Notes under the pieces: model-generated
Told to the model about the DNA's origin: nothing
Seen by the model: only the letters and a program-made list of their open reading frames with translations
The model's database searches: none
Translations under genes and position numbers: made by a program
Shown: positions 10,624-26,305 of the stretch, in pieces
Layout: the number at the start of each line of letters is the position of its first letter
Position numbering within the stretch: the stretch's first letter is position 1
Assembly: GCA_025602915.1 (NCBI GenBank)
Contig: JAHLJZ010000010.1
Coordinates: forward strand, 124,001-188,000
Origin: Paraphysoderma sedebokerense
Lineage: Eukaryota > Blastocladiomycota > Physodermatomycetes > Physodermatales > Physodermataceae
Length of the DNA: 64,000 nucleotides
Direction: 5' to 3'

Positions 10624-12138
10624 ATGCCACGACAAAAAAAGAGAAAGTCAACAGCGAAAACGTCGGCGGCGACGGAACCATATCCGTCTCAGGATCTCGA
10701 CCAAAATGACACCCAAGACTCTTTACAGACGCAGTTGATGGCTGCAGCCCCCCAGTCAGTGCCGATATCGTATGTTTCCGATGAAGAAAAACAGCACCAA
10801 CAGGCAATAATGTATCATCAACCACCTCATCCGTATTATCACCCGAATGCCATACATTCGCAGCAACCAGCTATGGAAACGCCCGAAGGGTCGAATGAGA
10901 CTGGGGTACCATTTACCTGTACTATCTGTGATAAATCATTCTGGAGAAAATATGATTTCAAACGGCATGTCAGGATTCATACAAATGAGAGACCTTATGT
11001 TTGTCCGCGGTGCGAAAAAGGCTTTACACGAAAAGTGAGTTCCAAGGATATCGGATATTGCTTTTTTGCTGGATACTGACTTTAACAACTGTCTTAGGAT
11101 GCACTAAATCGACATTTGCAAGCGAATACTAAATGCGCTCCAATCGGTTCAAAGGGCGAGGCCGCAGAAGAAGAGATAAATGAAATTTTATCAGCTCCGA
11201 AGCGATCAAGAAAACCGAAAAATTCTAAATCATCAGATCCTTCGAAGGCAACTTCGGCGACATCATCCGTTTCTCCAAATCTAAGAGCTGCTATGCCAAC
11301 TTTATCTAACGTATCCCTCCATCCGTCGCCAAACCCTCATGAAATGATGGCTCGACATGCTGACGGCCGGACAGTTGTAACGATGCCACTCCCACAACAG
11401 TTTGCTGCCCAACCTCATGGATTCCATCCGACAGCGTATTTCCCCCCATATCAGCAATTTAGTTACGGTTATCCCCCAAATCCACATTTAAATCATCCAG
11501 GGTCGTCCCCACCGCAGCCACAATCACGCCAAATGCCGACCACGATTGCATTCCAACCATACCCACATCCTTCTTTCGCTCATCCACATTCAAACTCTAA
11601 CTCCTCCCCACATAACAACCCAAACCATCTAGTCGCACCTGCGAGCACTGCCCTACAAATGAATCAATCTGAAATTGACCCATCAAATCTCGTTAGAGAC
11701 AATGACAGCAATCAGGACTTATCACAATCTCAAGCGAATCTGTCTCAATTACTCCATGCTGTGCAATATTCGTCCGGAGGTAATCCTGCCATAAATTACA
11801 GCAGTTCGTCCGACTCCGAAGAGTACCAAAGGTTACCCAATTTGCAAAGCATTCCAGGCGTGAATTATCAAAATATCGGCTTATTGTCAACCTCCATTTC
11901 TGCGACGTCAACGGGTGATGCGAACGATGGTGCAGGTACAGAAGTAATGGAGAATCCAACTGACACTGGTGGAGGTGACACCGCGACCAATAGCGGAAAT
12001 CAATATGTGTTATTGAACAATTCGGAATCGCAGGAGTGGAACCAGAACTCGGAATTTGTAAATTTGGATGATAGTAATGATCCGTCCAAAAATGAGTTTA
12101 TCAACGATGACCGAAGTCAGGAGGATGATGAAAGCTGA
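10624..12138 (+). CDS. C2H2 zinc-finger transcription regulator
   Basis: Two exons, 10624-11034 and 11098-12138 (483 aa). The N-terminus is basic ([12 protein letters not shown], a likely nuclear signal). Two adjacent C2H2 fingers follow: [21 protein letters not shown] with linker TNERPYV, then [11 protein letters not shown] joined across the intron to [13 protein letters not shown], whose last ligand is Cys rather than His. The long tail is low-complexity (His/Pro/Asn/Ser-rich) and ends in a very acidic Asp/Glu/Ser segment that could activate transcription. Paired fingers of this kind are common in fungal stress and carbon regulators (Msn2/Mig1-like), but the target cannot be told. It lies next to GH31 copy 1; a regulatory link is only a guess. 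Confidence 0.85.
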
Positions 12139-12511
12139 CGGTTCCGTTAGTGGATTAGGCTGGGGTAAATCGATAAAGAAAGGCTGATATTGACACGGGA
12201 CGGGAAACTTGAATGTTCTATTCTCTTGCGAGAAATGTTGCAGCATAAGGAATATTACTGTGAAGAATGCAGGAAATTCATGCTTTGTTTGTACATTGAA
12301 GGCAAACTATGATAAGAGACAGCAATTTCGTGATGGTACCGTTTATTCTAGTTCTTATTTGAAAATCTTATCTGATACCGAAGAAAAATTATAATTTGTA
12401 ATATGCCGGAAACCTTGGTGGACAAAGAATTTTGTATAATTGGGGCGACACGTTTAAATGTCGCACGTGTAATAAAATTTTATACTTGCGATTTGATTAG
12501 GCATCTCTATT
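12139..12511. other. Convergent 3' flanks
   Basis: About 370 bp between two genes that end towards each other. AATAAAATTTT near 12470 on the + strand is a polyadenylation-like signal. No gene is seen. Confidence 0.35.
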
Positions 12512-14646
12512 TTACAATATGATATCTCCAACTTCAATTTTACAAACACTAAGACGCTGAATCTGCGTAGGACTGCTTGGCAAAGAGGGTCTTAATTTTA
12601 CCCACCGCACCAACTCAAGATCACTAGTGGAGCAGGTTACTTGAATTGTCATATAAAGATTCGTGGATCGAGTGACAATCGGCGTTGTACAAGAAACCTT
12701 TATAATTCAAGTTTTCACACGAAGTATGTTAATAACAGAAAAGCATTTAACGCAAGGCCTGGAAATGAAAAATAATATTGGCAACAACTGGAGTACTTAC
12801 CCAGTCGCTTGCCCCAAATGGATTTGATTGAGACGAAATTAAAATTCGAAGAGAAAAATATTCTCTATGATTGCGAGAGATCGCCGTACTGTGCTCCGCT
12901 AACATGGTAAATTCAACCTTAAGACTTGATGGAGACTGATTTACGGCTACTGGCTTGGTGAACTGTAACGCGACATAGTCATTTTCGTCTGGCGCTAAAG
13001 GTACACCAACAATATTAACTGTGGAACGAAAAAATCTATACCAGACTTATCAAACTAACCATTTCTAGAAACCCAACAACTTTCTTCTTCTCCGTCAACC
13101 GCATTCCAATATCCAGATTTTGTAAATTCTTCAATTCGAGGATACCCTTCGGCATACCGTCTTTCGTCGAGAGTTGGAATGTTCTTTATTGTAAATGGAG
13201 AGTACGTGACCGAGTCTGGCGAAGGAAAATTCGAGAGAGAACTGTAAAAGAGACACAGATCATTGTGACACGGAGAACTAAAGGGAGTATGAGAAAATTG
13301 ATGTATTATATACTAAATGTAAGGAGTAGAAGCATACCGGGCATGCAGCGATGAAGAAAATGGTATAGCTTCTGTGGAAAACATGGGGGATTGCTTGCTG
13401 GGTTGAGATAAGTGGGTGTGCATGATTGATGCGGCAGATAGCTGTTTTAGCGGAAGCAGATAATTAATATGCCATACAAGTAGCAATCGAAGGATTCAAC
13501 GGTTGATTGCATGAGAAGCGTACCATATATCGAAATACGATTTCCATCGAGTCGTTTCTATCACTCCAAGCATTGGGTTGAGGTAACGGCTTCAGCCTAC
13601 TCGTCAATTGAAATGGATATCGATTTGTGAATATTGAGAAGAAGATATCAATGTTAAGATATTTCTCTCGTGGGATCTCCTTCGATAATTTGCCCAAATG
13701 TTGAAGAAATGCCTGAACAAGTGTTTGTGAAATGAAGGAACCAGTTCCAATCCAGGTAAATCCAGTGTGGAGGTTTATGTCTGAATCAACAATAACGTTC
13801 CTGATCAATAAGATGCAAACATCAATGATAAGTAGGCTGTAGTTACGACACCTTTGTTCACGAACATCCACCTCTGATGTTCTACATGTATTTCAGGTAT
13901 CGTATTTGTCCAGATTCCGTCAATGGGTATATCTGTACGCGGATCCATGGGTTCGTTTTCCGCATCAATGTTTCCGTCCTGCAACCAATGCTCCGCCTCT
14001 GCTTCTTGTTTTCCGGTAAGAAAATTTAAATATAAACTTCGCATATACACGTTCAACCAATCATCGTCTTGGAAGTAGCAGTAGCGGTATTTCGCCAATG
14101 AACAGGCGAGGTATTTACCAAAATCGTGTAAGTTTACCAGCGAATTGTAGATATTAAGTGGGGTCACTGATGGAAAGTCCTAAAAAACGACAATAAATTG
14201 ATCTATGTCAGCCAGGAACTAGTACGCAGAATGATCGATGCGGACGTGAGCACAGGCAAAATTACCTTAGTAGACAATTCCATCATCTGATTATTATTCC
14301 ATATTATAATTTCTTTGATAAAAGTGTACCTGTTGAGGTGCAGTACAATTTTTCGGAGGTTATCTTTTCGTTTCCAGTTCAGTAGAACTGCAGTTACTGG
14401 TTCTAACGGTACCCCATAATCATTCTCGTGAATGGAACTATTCCGTTTGCTCAACTGAGGCGTTGGGGATAGTACTTTTAACATTTTCTGATCATTCCTT
14501 AAATCATTTGAAGGATACAATTGGTAGAAGGTGGCGAAGGTAATGAGAATCAGCAGGAGCGAGATGATTTTGCTTCTTCTTCGTAGCGATCTCGACAGCA
14601 ACACAATAAAATATGCAGCTGAGCAGCATGCAAATAAATACAGCAT
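12512..14646 (-). CDS. Type II membrane glycosyltransferase, GT64/exostosin-like
   Basis: Seven exons on the minus strand join in phase: 14266-14646, 13852-14179, 13524-13780, 13338-13441, 13060-13241, 12801-13018, 12512-12697 (551 aa). The N-terminus holds two hydrophobic stretches (MLYLFACCSAAYFIVLLS and IISLLLILITFATFY), giving a Golgi-type anchor. The catalytic part starts AVLLNWKRKDNLRKIVLHL and contains KEIIIWNN, a layout like the GT64 domain of EXT/EXTL proteins. The metal motif is CYFQDDDWL, followed by NLHTGFTWIGTGSF. A C-terminal region of about 200 residues, with FTMLAEHSTAISRNHREYF and DLELVRWVKLRPSLP, is beta-like and unassigned. Membrane-bound fungal proteins of this kind exist but their sugar and acceptor are not known to me. 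Confidence 0.75.
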
Positions 14647-14903
14647 GTTTTACTGGCAATTGAGTATGGGCATGAGTTCTTCAGCGGATATGGAATAATG
14701 AGAGAGATATGGAAAGATCGTGCGGCCTGGCAGAGACGGAATTGGCTCATGCTCGGTGCGTGTGTCTGTTCGGCCACCGAAATTACCAATTCCACACACC
14801 GCACTCCTCTGCCATAATCAGTTCCACAGATGTAACATGGGTATCTATATAGGAAATACAGCTTGTAGCATGGGCTCTTCATCCTCTAACTTTGTTTGAT
14901 TAG
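14647..14903. other. Divergent region holding the unresolved MED12 5' end
   Basis: The glycosyltransferase starts leftwards at 14646 and the first firm MED12 exon begins at 14904 with an acceptor (TTTGATTAG). A short first coding exon of MED12 must lie here and supply one base of a split codon; several ATGs exist but I could not choose among them. Confidence 0.4.
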
Positions 14904-17900
14904 GAGCCCATGACCTATACCCCACACGACCTGACCAGGAGGAAGACCAGCTAACCGATACCACCATAAAGTCCGGATTCACCAACAAGCTTATAATTGA
15001 GGTACAGATAATTGGATGGCGTCTAAAGCTATGTTTTGTGCCGAAATAACTGACAGAGTCGATAATAGAATGAGTCGTTTTCGGGGCACGACATGATATA
15101 TGACCAGTTGCATGATCCGAATGTATTCAAAACTTTGGGCGAATTCCTGGTCGATATCCTGGAGCTTCAACAGAAAGCTAGTGTGGTTTCAGGGTGATTC
15201 TTGACTTTTTTGCTTGCTCATTCACCCCGCTGCAGAATTTTAACCGCTTATCAAATCGATATATGATATATAATGTTTCTTCCTAGGGAAACGGGGTTTA
15301 AACCGCCGGTTCGATATCCAGTCAATGAAAATGTAAAAGAAGCTTGGTTTGAGGACTTGGCTTCTGGATTTGTCCCCCTCAAACATCTACAAAAATCAGT
15401 TCCTCATGGGTATGTTGGAAAAACAGCTGACCCTCTAATTGTTCAATCGGTAATTCCATCTGACATTCACCGAAAATAACCTAGATACAAGGGAGAAAAA
15501 TTGATAGAAACGTTAGTAACGAGGAAGGTTCCTATTAAGAATGCGATTTGGGCGATTCGGGTTATTGGCGTGAATGAAATGGTGGGTCATCTTAGTGGAC
15601 TGATCAGTCAACTTTTTTGAGATTACAACTTGATTTTATTCAGCAAAACACCCGAACGCGAAACCTCACCGCTTCGGAATATAGCCAAGAGTGGACTAGT
15701 ATTTACACTTCATATTTACGTAAAATGATGTCTGAGATTACTTCTTCCAAAGCTTCAAGCTCGACGAGTTCGAACAATGGGAACTCATTCCACGGCCAGC
15801 AAGGGCGCCATCCGACGTCAGATCAAGGTTCATTGAAAACCCAAGATATCATCAAAGACTCTTTAGAACTATCATCAACATGGTCTTACATATTAAGACT
15901 GACATTTCTGCAATATCATGAAAACCTACTGGATCACAGGCTGTTTCTAAAATGGATGCTCGATTTTTGTAAAAAAATCGTTGAAGCTTTTACATCATTT
16001 GCGAACCTTTCTTCCCCAGCGTCGAACAATGCGAATTCGGCATCTTTTTTTCGCACTCCTTCCAGTAAAAATACCCCTTCCGCATCTCAAATGAATACTT
16101 TATCCCAACCTCAATATCAAGAGCAGTTACAGCAGTTGTTATTACTGATACCATTCCTGGAGAACTTTCTACATGAAATTGGAAGAAGCAGGGCCTTAAT
16201 GAGGATTTTGATCGATTCAGCATTGGAGACTTTGCAAGTGCTAAAAGGATTGGCTACATTTTGGGAAACTACTCTTGTGGAGGTGAATGATGAAAAGGAG
16301 AAATACCGTCCGTTTAGGACCATGGTACACTTTTTGGATCGTCGTTTGAGTAGTCTATTGAAGGTTATTATTTTTCTTGATTTGGTTAAGCTTTCAGTTC
16401 TCTGACAATACTGCTCAACTAATCATCCAGACAACAGTCGTGCAGTTCCCTGATCTTTGGATTTGCCCAAAGTCCTGGTCCACTTTTGCATCAGAAACTC
16501 TTGCATCTATCTTAAGCGATCCGGACTTTTCATCTGACATCGCCTGTAACGATATAGTGGTGGAGCAAAAGCGCATGCCAGATCAATTATCTCACTCCAT
16601 TAGGCAGAGAAATGACTCCTTAATTACGGGAATAATTGATGTGCCTACGTTTTCACCTTGGCCTGAAGCATCTCATTTCACGTCGAAATTGTCACAAGCT
16701 GCCAATTTTCATTCAAACAATGCATCACTACCGCGCATGCATAATCGAAACCGCAGTAATTCTTCATTCATTGACGAAGTCATATTTCAACACCCTATTG
16801 ACTTGTCGCTTATGGATGATGTGAAGTATCAGACAAACTTGAGCAAGCTTGCAAGCGAGCTGGTCGATCAAGGAATAAGAAGCAGAGCTCCACCGAAAGA
16901 AATTGCGGATGATCCCGGTACTAGTGCTTCTTCTGATCAGGTGCCGGCTAAGATAGGATCCAGATATGAGATTTATTATCATTGTCTGTCGTCACCTATG
17001 ACAGACATGGCTAGTCCGTCGCATCATCTCTCAAATTTCCATTCCGCAATCAGTCATTCGGCCTACTTCCCACAGTACCATTTCCGCAGGATGATATTTG
17101 GTTTGTGTCAATGGGCAGTCACTTGTAATCGAAGCGGTGATCACAGGGTGTTCCTGGTTTCTGCTGTTTTGTCCCGATGGGTGTACGGGGCGGACGAGAT
17201 TGCATCTGATAACAATACGGAAAATTCCAAGGCGGATAAGGTCAAAATGAATCAAGCTTATACCGCTGCTGCCAAAAATAAGGCAGGAGATGAATCAACA
17301 GTTGACTTCAAATTGCAGAAAGAACTTGGGTTCAGGAAACACGAAATCCAGGAAGCCCTGATGCAATTCTTAGACATGTTCATAGGAGAAAAGGGATCGG
17401 AAAATGAAGGTGAGAAAGAAGCTGCTTACTATCTCCATTCAAGTAAACGAATTTATTGGCGTTTTAATTAACAACGGGATCCTTCGTTTCTGTTGTATGC
17501 GCATTTTATTAGAGTATACAAATGTTACTCACTTATTTGGAGAACTGATTCGCCTTGAAGTATTCAATTATTCATTATATTGTTCTCGTCTAATATCTCG
17601 TGGTGATTGCAGGGCGCAGGATTCAGAAGCCGAAGTAAGTCATGGATTACCATTCATTTTCGCTCAATCATTGACTCAACCATCTTTTGCTAACATTTCT
17701 GTAGATAAATCACCTGCATCGCTTTTACCTTCAGCATATACCTCTATATCATCCTAAACCTCATCATCTCACTCAACGCAAAATGATACTTTACGGTCTT
17801 AATGGCTCGGACGATCCGGATCATGTTACTTTGCACCACATCAAAGAAGGGATCATACGAAAACTTCCATATCTGTTCAATCCCAGCTCGAAGCTTGGCT

Positions 17901-20900
17901 CCCCAGAGAATTATGCTCGAACCCCATACGGAACTTGGAGAGCATCAGGTCAGAGTCCATTCTCTGTGGGCTTTTCTCCCCAATCTGTCTCTTCTCCGTT
18001 CTCTCCTCCCCCGATGACTCCACATGGATACACTGTGTTGTCAGGATCATATGATTCTCACGCAGCGGGACATTCCCAGTCTTCACCGCTTCCTCAACCT
18101 GTTGCTTCTCCATCGTCCACATTTTCGGCCCCTAGTGCATCACATAATGGCAACCTCCCCATTCCTGATCCCGGCGATCTGATCGCTCCGCTGAAAGATG
18201 ATCCCTTAACTGACTATCCTCTTGAAAGATTGGATTCATCGCTTTCAACTTCATTATCGACGTGCGGACGGTATACTCAAATTAACCTAACATTCTCTTG
18301 GCTGAAAGGTGTTGTCAAAAACTTTGTTGTAAAACCGATGGTGATTAGTAAGCACAATTGGAAGGTCATGACTACACCCGGCAATTCGTTACTAAATGTT
18401 CGCCAATTTTCGACTGTGGTGAGAGTGATGGAAGTCGCTCGAGATTATGGCACGCTGATAGATGTTGGTTTTCCCGCTCTCAAATAGTTTTTTCCGGCTG
18501 TTTATTTACTTAAATCTTTTGGCCGGTAGTTAACCAAATGGCTTATGCGACATACTTCAGATCCTCAGATGTATCCATATATTGTAGATACTTTAAGACG
18601 CCATCAGACCATATGGATCTGCATGGGCGAAGCTATCGATATTTGGAACGTTTTGATCGAGAAGGTAATACAGAATGGCGCGAAAGGGACAAATCCGTAT
18701 GTCGAGACTAATGCTTTGTTTCTTCACACCGTACAATACAGCATATGAGGTTGAAAAAGAAGAGCACCTTCAGCAGGGAGATTTTGAGCTATTTAGTTGA
18801 ATTGAAAGATACGGTACCCATTGACATCGATGCCACAACTATTCAGCAATTGCAGGCGGACGTCAAGACGTTGCAATCTGTATGTCAAAATCGTTTGCTT
18901 TCGTCGTGAAGTTAGTTGGCTTTGTCTGTGGCTATGGCAGCCCCGATTAACCTTAGCGTACATTAGGTTTATACGCGGAGCTCAAATCCTCACGCGCGCA
19001 TCATTCCTCATCCAAACACGCTACTGGATGAACTTTCTCCACTCACAAATATTAACGTCAATCCTACACAAATTACTTCGGCTCTTTGGTCGAAGTATCT
19101 CCAGCGCCCGAATAACGAGGCCATCACGAAGATCGTCGAAGCGATATTCGAAATCACGAGAAAATGCAGGCAAATGGCACCAGTGGATGTTGATTTAGGC
19201 GTTGGATTTATTGATTTGAGAGTCAAAATTTGCAACATTGCGGTTGTATTAAAGGAATTAAATGAACGGACTAGCTTCATGGTTTCCAATGTTGTGATGA
19301 ATGTTTTACTCAGAACGTATGGCTTGATAGATTCGTCATCCCCGATTTCTCCATCATCAAGCAAAGATACTAAAATGGCTCCACCGACTTCTCGAGCTTT
19401 GGTATCCAATAAGTCAACGACAGCTCCACCAATCGCACCAGAACTATATAATTCGCATGCGACATGGTTTATCACTCTTCTCTCTATACTTGTATCAAAA
19501 GATGTTATGTCCTATCAGGATTTATTCGGTAAAACAGGGCTGATTACACAGTTGCTTAGCGGGATCATAGGTCCTGTGGTATCCTTAGCCTCTGGCCCTT
19601 TTGGTAAAGAGGTTGAAAAGAGCAAATCAAAAATGAGAAAGCTTGACAAAGGGAAAGAAAAGCCAGAACGAAAATTACAGGATTTATACTTATGCAGAAA
19701 CTTGATGGGCCTATTAAAAATGGTTTTATTGGGGAGCGGTTGGACAGGTAATGATGTTAGCAATGTTGAGGACAATTTGTTCCTATCTATTCAGGTAAAT
19801 TCTCCGTCCGGTTATCTCTACGCCGATGTGGCTCATAGTAAATTTTGAACTTCGCCAGGAATTGCAAACTTTAACAACAATTCGATCGAGAGTATACAGC
19901 AGTAGAGAATCAATAGCGCATATGTTCCAATTGATAGGCTTGCTGGGTCAAGTTGAGGTTTCGTTACAATCGTTTGCAGCGTCCTATGCAACAAATGTCC
20001 CTACCTCTTCGTCTGAATTTTCCGAATCATCCCCCTTGACAGTTACTGGAGTTATAGATTTGGTTTCGAATTTACGCCGAAAAATACTTGTGGAATCATG
20101 GTTTAGAAACTACTGTCTAAGCGACCTTAATTGGTGCTATGAATGTTTTTACTTCAATCACGAAGGAATTGGAACGGCGAATGTCAATTCTCGAGTTCGA
20201 CTGAAATTGATCGAGAGCGCACAGATTGTGGGGTTGGGCAGCTATGGTACGTTTTGATTACCATGCTTCTGTCTATCTGTGTCGAATTCAACATCGCCAC
20301 TGAACGTTACACGAACTCTTCGACAGATCATATAACCTCTCAGTCGCCTGAAGTTGGGCTTCGTTCTTTCGCGGTCCTAAAAAATGAAATAATTTATTAC
20401 TTGAGCAGGCTTGATACTTGGATAGTCGATCGATGCAAGTTCGGTTTGCGCTTGTTAATCGATGAATTAGTGTACAGTGTGCCTGAGGAAGTAGACAGTG
20501 CATCATCCATGGTAGTTGAGTCGATATTGACATCTGAACCGAACTTGCTTCTTAACCAGAAAAGCGAGCAGTTAGTTCGAGAGTTTGTAAAATTTATTTT
20601 CGATGAGGTTTTGCCCGATGAAGAAATCAATCTTCGGGTTCTGGGTAGTATTGCTGATGTCTGGGACAAGAGGGTCAGAAACAAGGTAGATTTTGAACTC
20701 TCCACCGGCCTTGAGAAGCAATAGAAGGTTTGCAGGACGACTGACTGATACATACTCTTAAATAGCTAATCGTGCATGCTGTTGAATTGCTCGAAAAATC
20801 TATTGGTTCTCCCTTCGCCGATTTCGTTCAAGTCTCAAGCGACGCTTCCAACGTCGCATATGCGCAGCGCTTTCATACTTTTGTATCTACTCTACTAAGA

Positions 20901-22315
20901 GAATATTTGAGTGCGGCTGACAAAACCAGTCAAGTGCACTTCGTATCCAAATTATGGTCGTTGATTGAAATATTTAAGCAGAATTACGAGGTAATGTTTC
21001 CGCTTGTGAGATTCCGATATCGGGGAAAAGCTCAATGACATAAGACGTTTAAATTTCCAGGTTTTCGTGGTGATGGAGTCCTGCGATGTGTCTTTTGAAC
21101 TTGCCAGCGATACATTCATAAAGCTTGATAGGAACTTGGTATTATGAACTTTGAATTGTCTCGATTTAATTGATCTGACGAGGATTCCATTGCTATAGGA
21201 CAACTGTATTTCTTACCTTCGAACCGAGCGATTTGGGAATGGGAATGAATCAAACCGTCCCACAGTTATGACGGAGGCAGACGATGATATTGGCCTCCGC
21301 AAATCGCCCATCACTCTAGAAGGCCTACAACTAAAGTATTTGGCATCTCGTTATAAATTAAAATAAAGGTTTGGGCGCCGACATTAACAATACCTATCCG
21401 TTTCTTTCATCAGGGTGATGCTATTAATTCATTTATTGGTACCATGTATACCGATAATCCTGAGCAATGTAAATGAATGTCGAACCCTTGATTGGGTAAT
21501 TGCATTGGTTCAAATGCTTGGTGTATGTTTCTTTTCCATTCTATATTATCTAATGTGAGCAATCTGAAATGACACCAGCAACCTGTAGAATCCGATTACT
21601 CATCAGAACGGGAAGGCCGAGTCTAATTTCGACTTAGTTTTAGACGTTGCATCGTATCTTATTGACGGTTCGTTAGCTAACCTATCCATGACATTATGAG
21701 TTGTATGTGAACTCCGGCTGAATTAATACCTAATTTAATATTACAGAAATACCGAAAGAGTTGCGAAATCAACTTTTGAATGAATTAAGGGTATGTGAAA
21801 TCTATCTTTCCAAGTATTTGCGGTCAACGCGTTAACGTTTGTACCAATAGAACATTTCGTCCAAGCTCATTGTGACACCCACATCTTCATCAAGAATTGA
21901 AAGAATTCTTCCATTTTCGGTTAAAAACTATTACAATTCCCTATTACCATCCCTTCCTTCTGCCTTTTCTTCGTCACTTCAAAATGATAGTTTAAAACCA
22001 TGGAATTGGCTGGAAGAATGCACAGACACGGTAGTCAATACTTCGTCCACTAACAATGTGATAGTCTCAGGCACTCCTATTTCATTGGCGATGTTTGGAG
22101 CTACAAAGCTGAAGAAGGAATCAAATACTTCCTATGTGAGGTATGTAAAGAATAGGATGGATGAATGGGTCCAGAATGAGCCGCGTGAGGGAGGAGATAT
22201 GATGGATACAGAGATGGGTGAAGCTGTAACGGTTGACAGTATCGGAACGGAACAGTTCACTGTGACACCGAGTAAAAGGAAGGCGGATGATATTGTGGAT
22301 TTAAGTCACATGTAA
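14904..22315 (+). CDS. MED12: Mediator kinase-module subunit MED12
   Basis: The conserved N-terminal Med12 block is present: LGAHDLYPTRPDQEEDQLT with the first residue from the missing exon, then the IKSGF...WFEDLASG...VPIKNAIWAIR pattern. The LCEWAV-type domain carries RMIFGLCQWAVTCNRSGDHR, and the end carries PWNWLEECTD and TPISLAMFGATK. Resolved exons: 14904-15001, 15069-15193, 15287-15409, 15485-15581, 15644-16363, 16398-17409, 17513-17634, 17705-18463, 18569-18664, 18742-18879, 18967-19794, then several to a last exon ending at 22315. Exon borders between about 20100 and 21870 are not settled. MED12 activates CDK8/cyclin C in the Mediator kinase module and acts in the nucleus. The 7.4-kb gene is of normal size for the family. 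The first exon lies just upstream. Confidence 0.9.
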
Positions 22316-22437
22316 ATAGTCAAACCCTTTTCATTCCAAAGCCGTGTTAATGACAGCAAAAAGAGTATGACAAATAATTGGCGCCAACTATATGACGCAT
22401 AATAAATTTATAACATTTACAACACCCACCCGCTATG

Positions 22438-23426
22438 CTACGAAGATTGCCAACGCTCCCATATTTCATTCAAGCCAACCTTCACTCGATCCATTACACT
22501 AGTCGGAGAATCTAACGCTATAGTTTTAAAAATGGGTAGGTTAATACCAAACATGCCAATAACAGAGGAAGAACACTTAAACCCGTACCAGGACGCACAT
22601 CCACATAGAATACAGGGGTGTCACCTTCATCGGGAGCAGAGTAATAGTCGATGATGTATCGCACTTCCTTTCCACAGCGATCTATAACCCAATCATGACG
22701 GTCAAAAGGTCGAGGTGTACTGAAGTGCCAATATCAATTGTTACCCCGCTACGAATAGGCGCAAAAAGGTAGGAAGCCCTAATATCTGAAGCAGAACTTA
22801 CCCATACACCCAACCGTGAATTCTTGCTTTCGGACTGAGTTCATTAGGTCGTCCGCGTAATTTTAATAATTTGGGCCTTTCGCATTCGCTGGATTCAATG
22901 CAGATTGCAAAGCAAATTGTGGCTCACATTAATCACGAATTCTGGCTGATCAATTAAACAAGTTTAAGTAATCTTACTTTCGATGCATTTCCTCCCATTT
23001 CAAAATTTCACGCCAACAATTTTCGTTCAACTCATTATGTATATCCACCATAATATCAATTTCCTGTTCTGGAGTTTCCCATCCTTTCCTTTTGAGAGCG
23101 TTATAAAATTGCTGTGGAGAAGGGTAAACCCAAACCGGATCACTTGGGGTTTCTTCCCCACCCCGGGGAATCGAGCTGGGGGCCCTTTCAGTTGACAACT
23201 TCGACTTCTGACCCGGTGCCGGTGACTGAGAGAGAGTTGGCATCATGTTCAGCGGATTAATGTCTTTGGATTCGGAGGAGGAGGGCATAGAGTCATGTTG
23301 AACGGGGCATTTCGATATTGAGGGTTGTGAGTCATGAGAATGAGGAGCTTCACTGTTCGATGGTGGCTGCACCGGAGCGGAATTAGAGTGTTGAACAGGA
23401 CAACCAGATCTAGGAATTGACGACAT
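22438..23426 (-). CDS. HCCS: Holocytochrome c synthase (cytochrome c heme lyase)
   Basis: Four minus-strand exons join in phase: 22978-23426, 22802-22888, 22589-22719, 22438-22517 (248 aa). Two CPVQH heme-regulatory motifs lie at residues 9-13 and 40-44, followed by NPLNMMP and the signature block [20 protein letters not shown], then [20 protein letters not shown]. Later exons give [33 protein letters not shown] and FYVDVRPALDSP, all hallmarks of the family. The enzyme attaches heme to the CxxCH cysteines of cytochrome c in the mitochondrial intermembrane space. A longer in-frame start exists at 23510, but the one at 23426 matches the usual N-terminus. It is short but complete. Confidence 0.95.
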
Positions 23427-23901
23427 TTGGTCTAATGATATACGTTTAATATCGATTCGCACAAGTCCTATTAGGCAGCACGGGTCTTCAATCGATGTTT
23501 TCAGTGTCACGCGAATGTCGCTAGTTGACGATGCGGGTCGTTCCTTGAGGATACCATCGGAAGGACGAATAAAGAGAAGAGTCCTTATTATCTGTCAACT
23601 TGCAGCGTTGAGTAGAAATTCTGCATATGTATAACAGATCTGCTGGCTGAATAAAGCAACTAAATTGCGGTTCTTAAGGATCTGGCCATCTCCTGTCTCG
23701 AGTGTACTTGGATCGTGTGGGCCATTCAGCACACCTCATATTCGCACTGAACCTTTCTTTTAGACCTGGTTCTCCGGATGCTCTTACACATTCTTTCTTT
23801 GTCTTTGTCCGTATCCACTTAATTCTAATTGCAGCGATTCTAATATAATTTCAAGAAGTAGGACCAGTCGACTAAAGGAAATCGTTCGTATCTAGGAGTT
23901 C
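23427..23901. promoter_or_regulatory. Divergent promoter of heme lyase and kinase genes
   Basis: The two genes start back to back across about 475 bp. I see pyrimidine-rich stretches before the kinase start (TTTCTTTCTTTGTCTTTGTC near 23792) but no clear TATA box. Confidence 0.35.
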
Positions 23902-26121
<2,220 letters not shown>

Positions 26122-26305
26122 TCAGCCAATTACAATGTACAGCATTGAAGTTTGCGATGTCCGGAGTCGGCATTCGTAGAAAGTCGCAATTCGTCATCTT
26201 GTCAGTGTTCATGTCAACCATTCGCCACTCATTCATGTAAATAATTTCAATAAATTGCATTTTTATTAATGTTCGTTTCATGTTTAATGCATCTAATCCT
26301 TACTT

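Noticed and set aside
14550-14882. 110-codon minus-strand frame upstream of the glycosyltransferase
   Set aside because: Different frame from the gene, no family features and overlaps the region that must hold the MED12 start.
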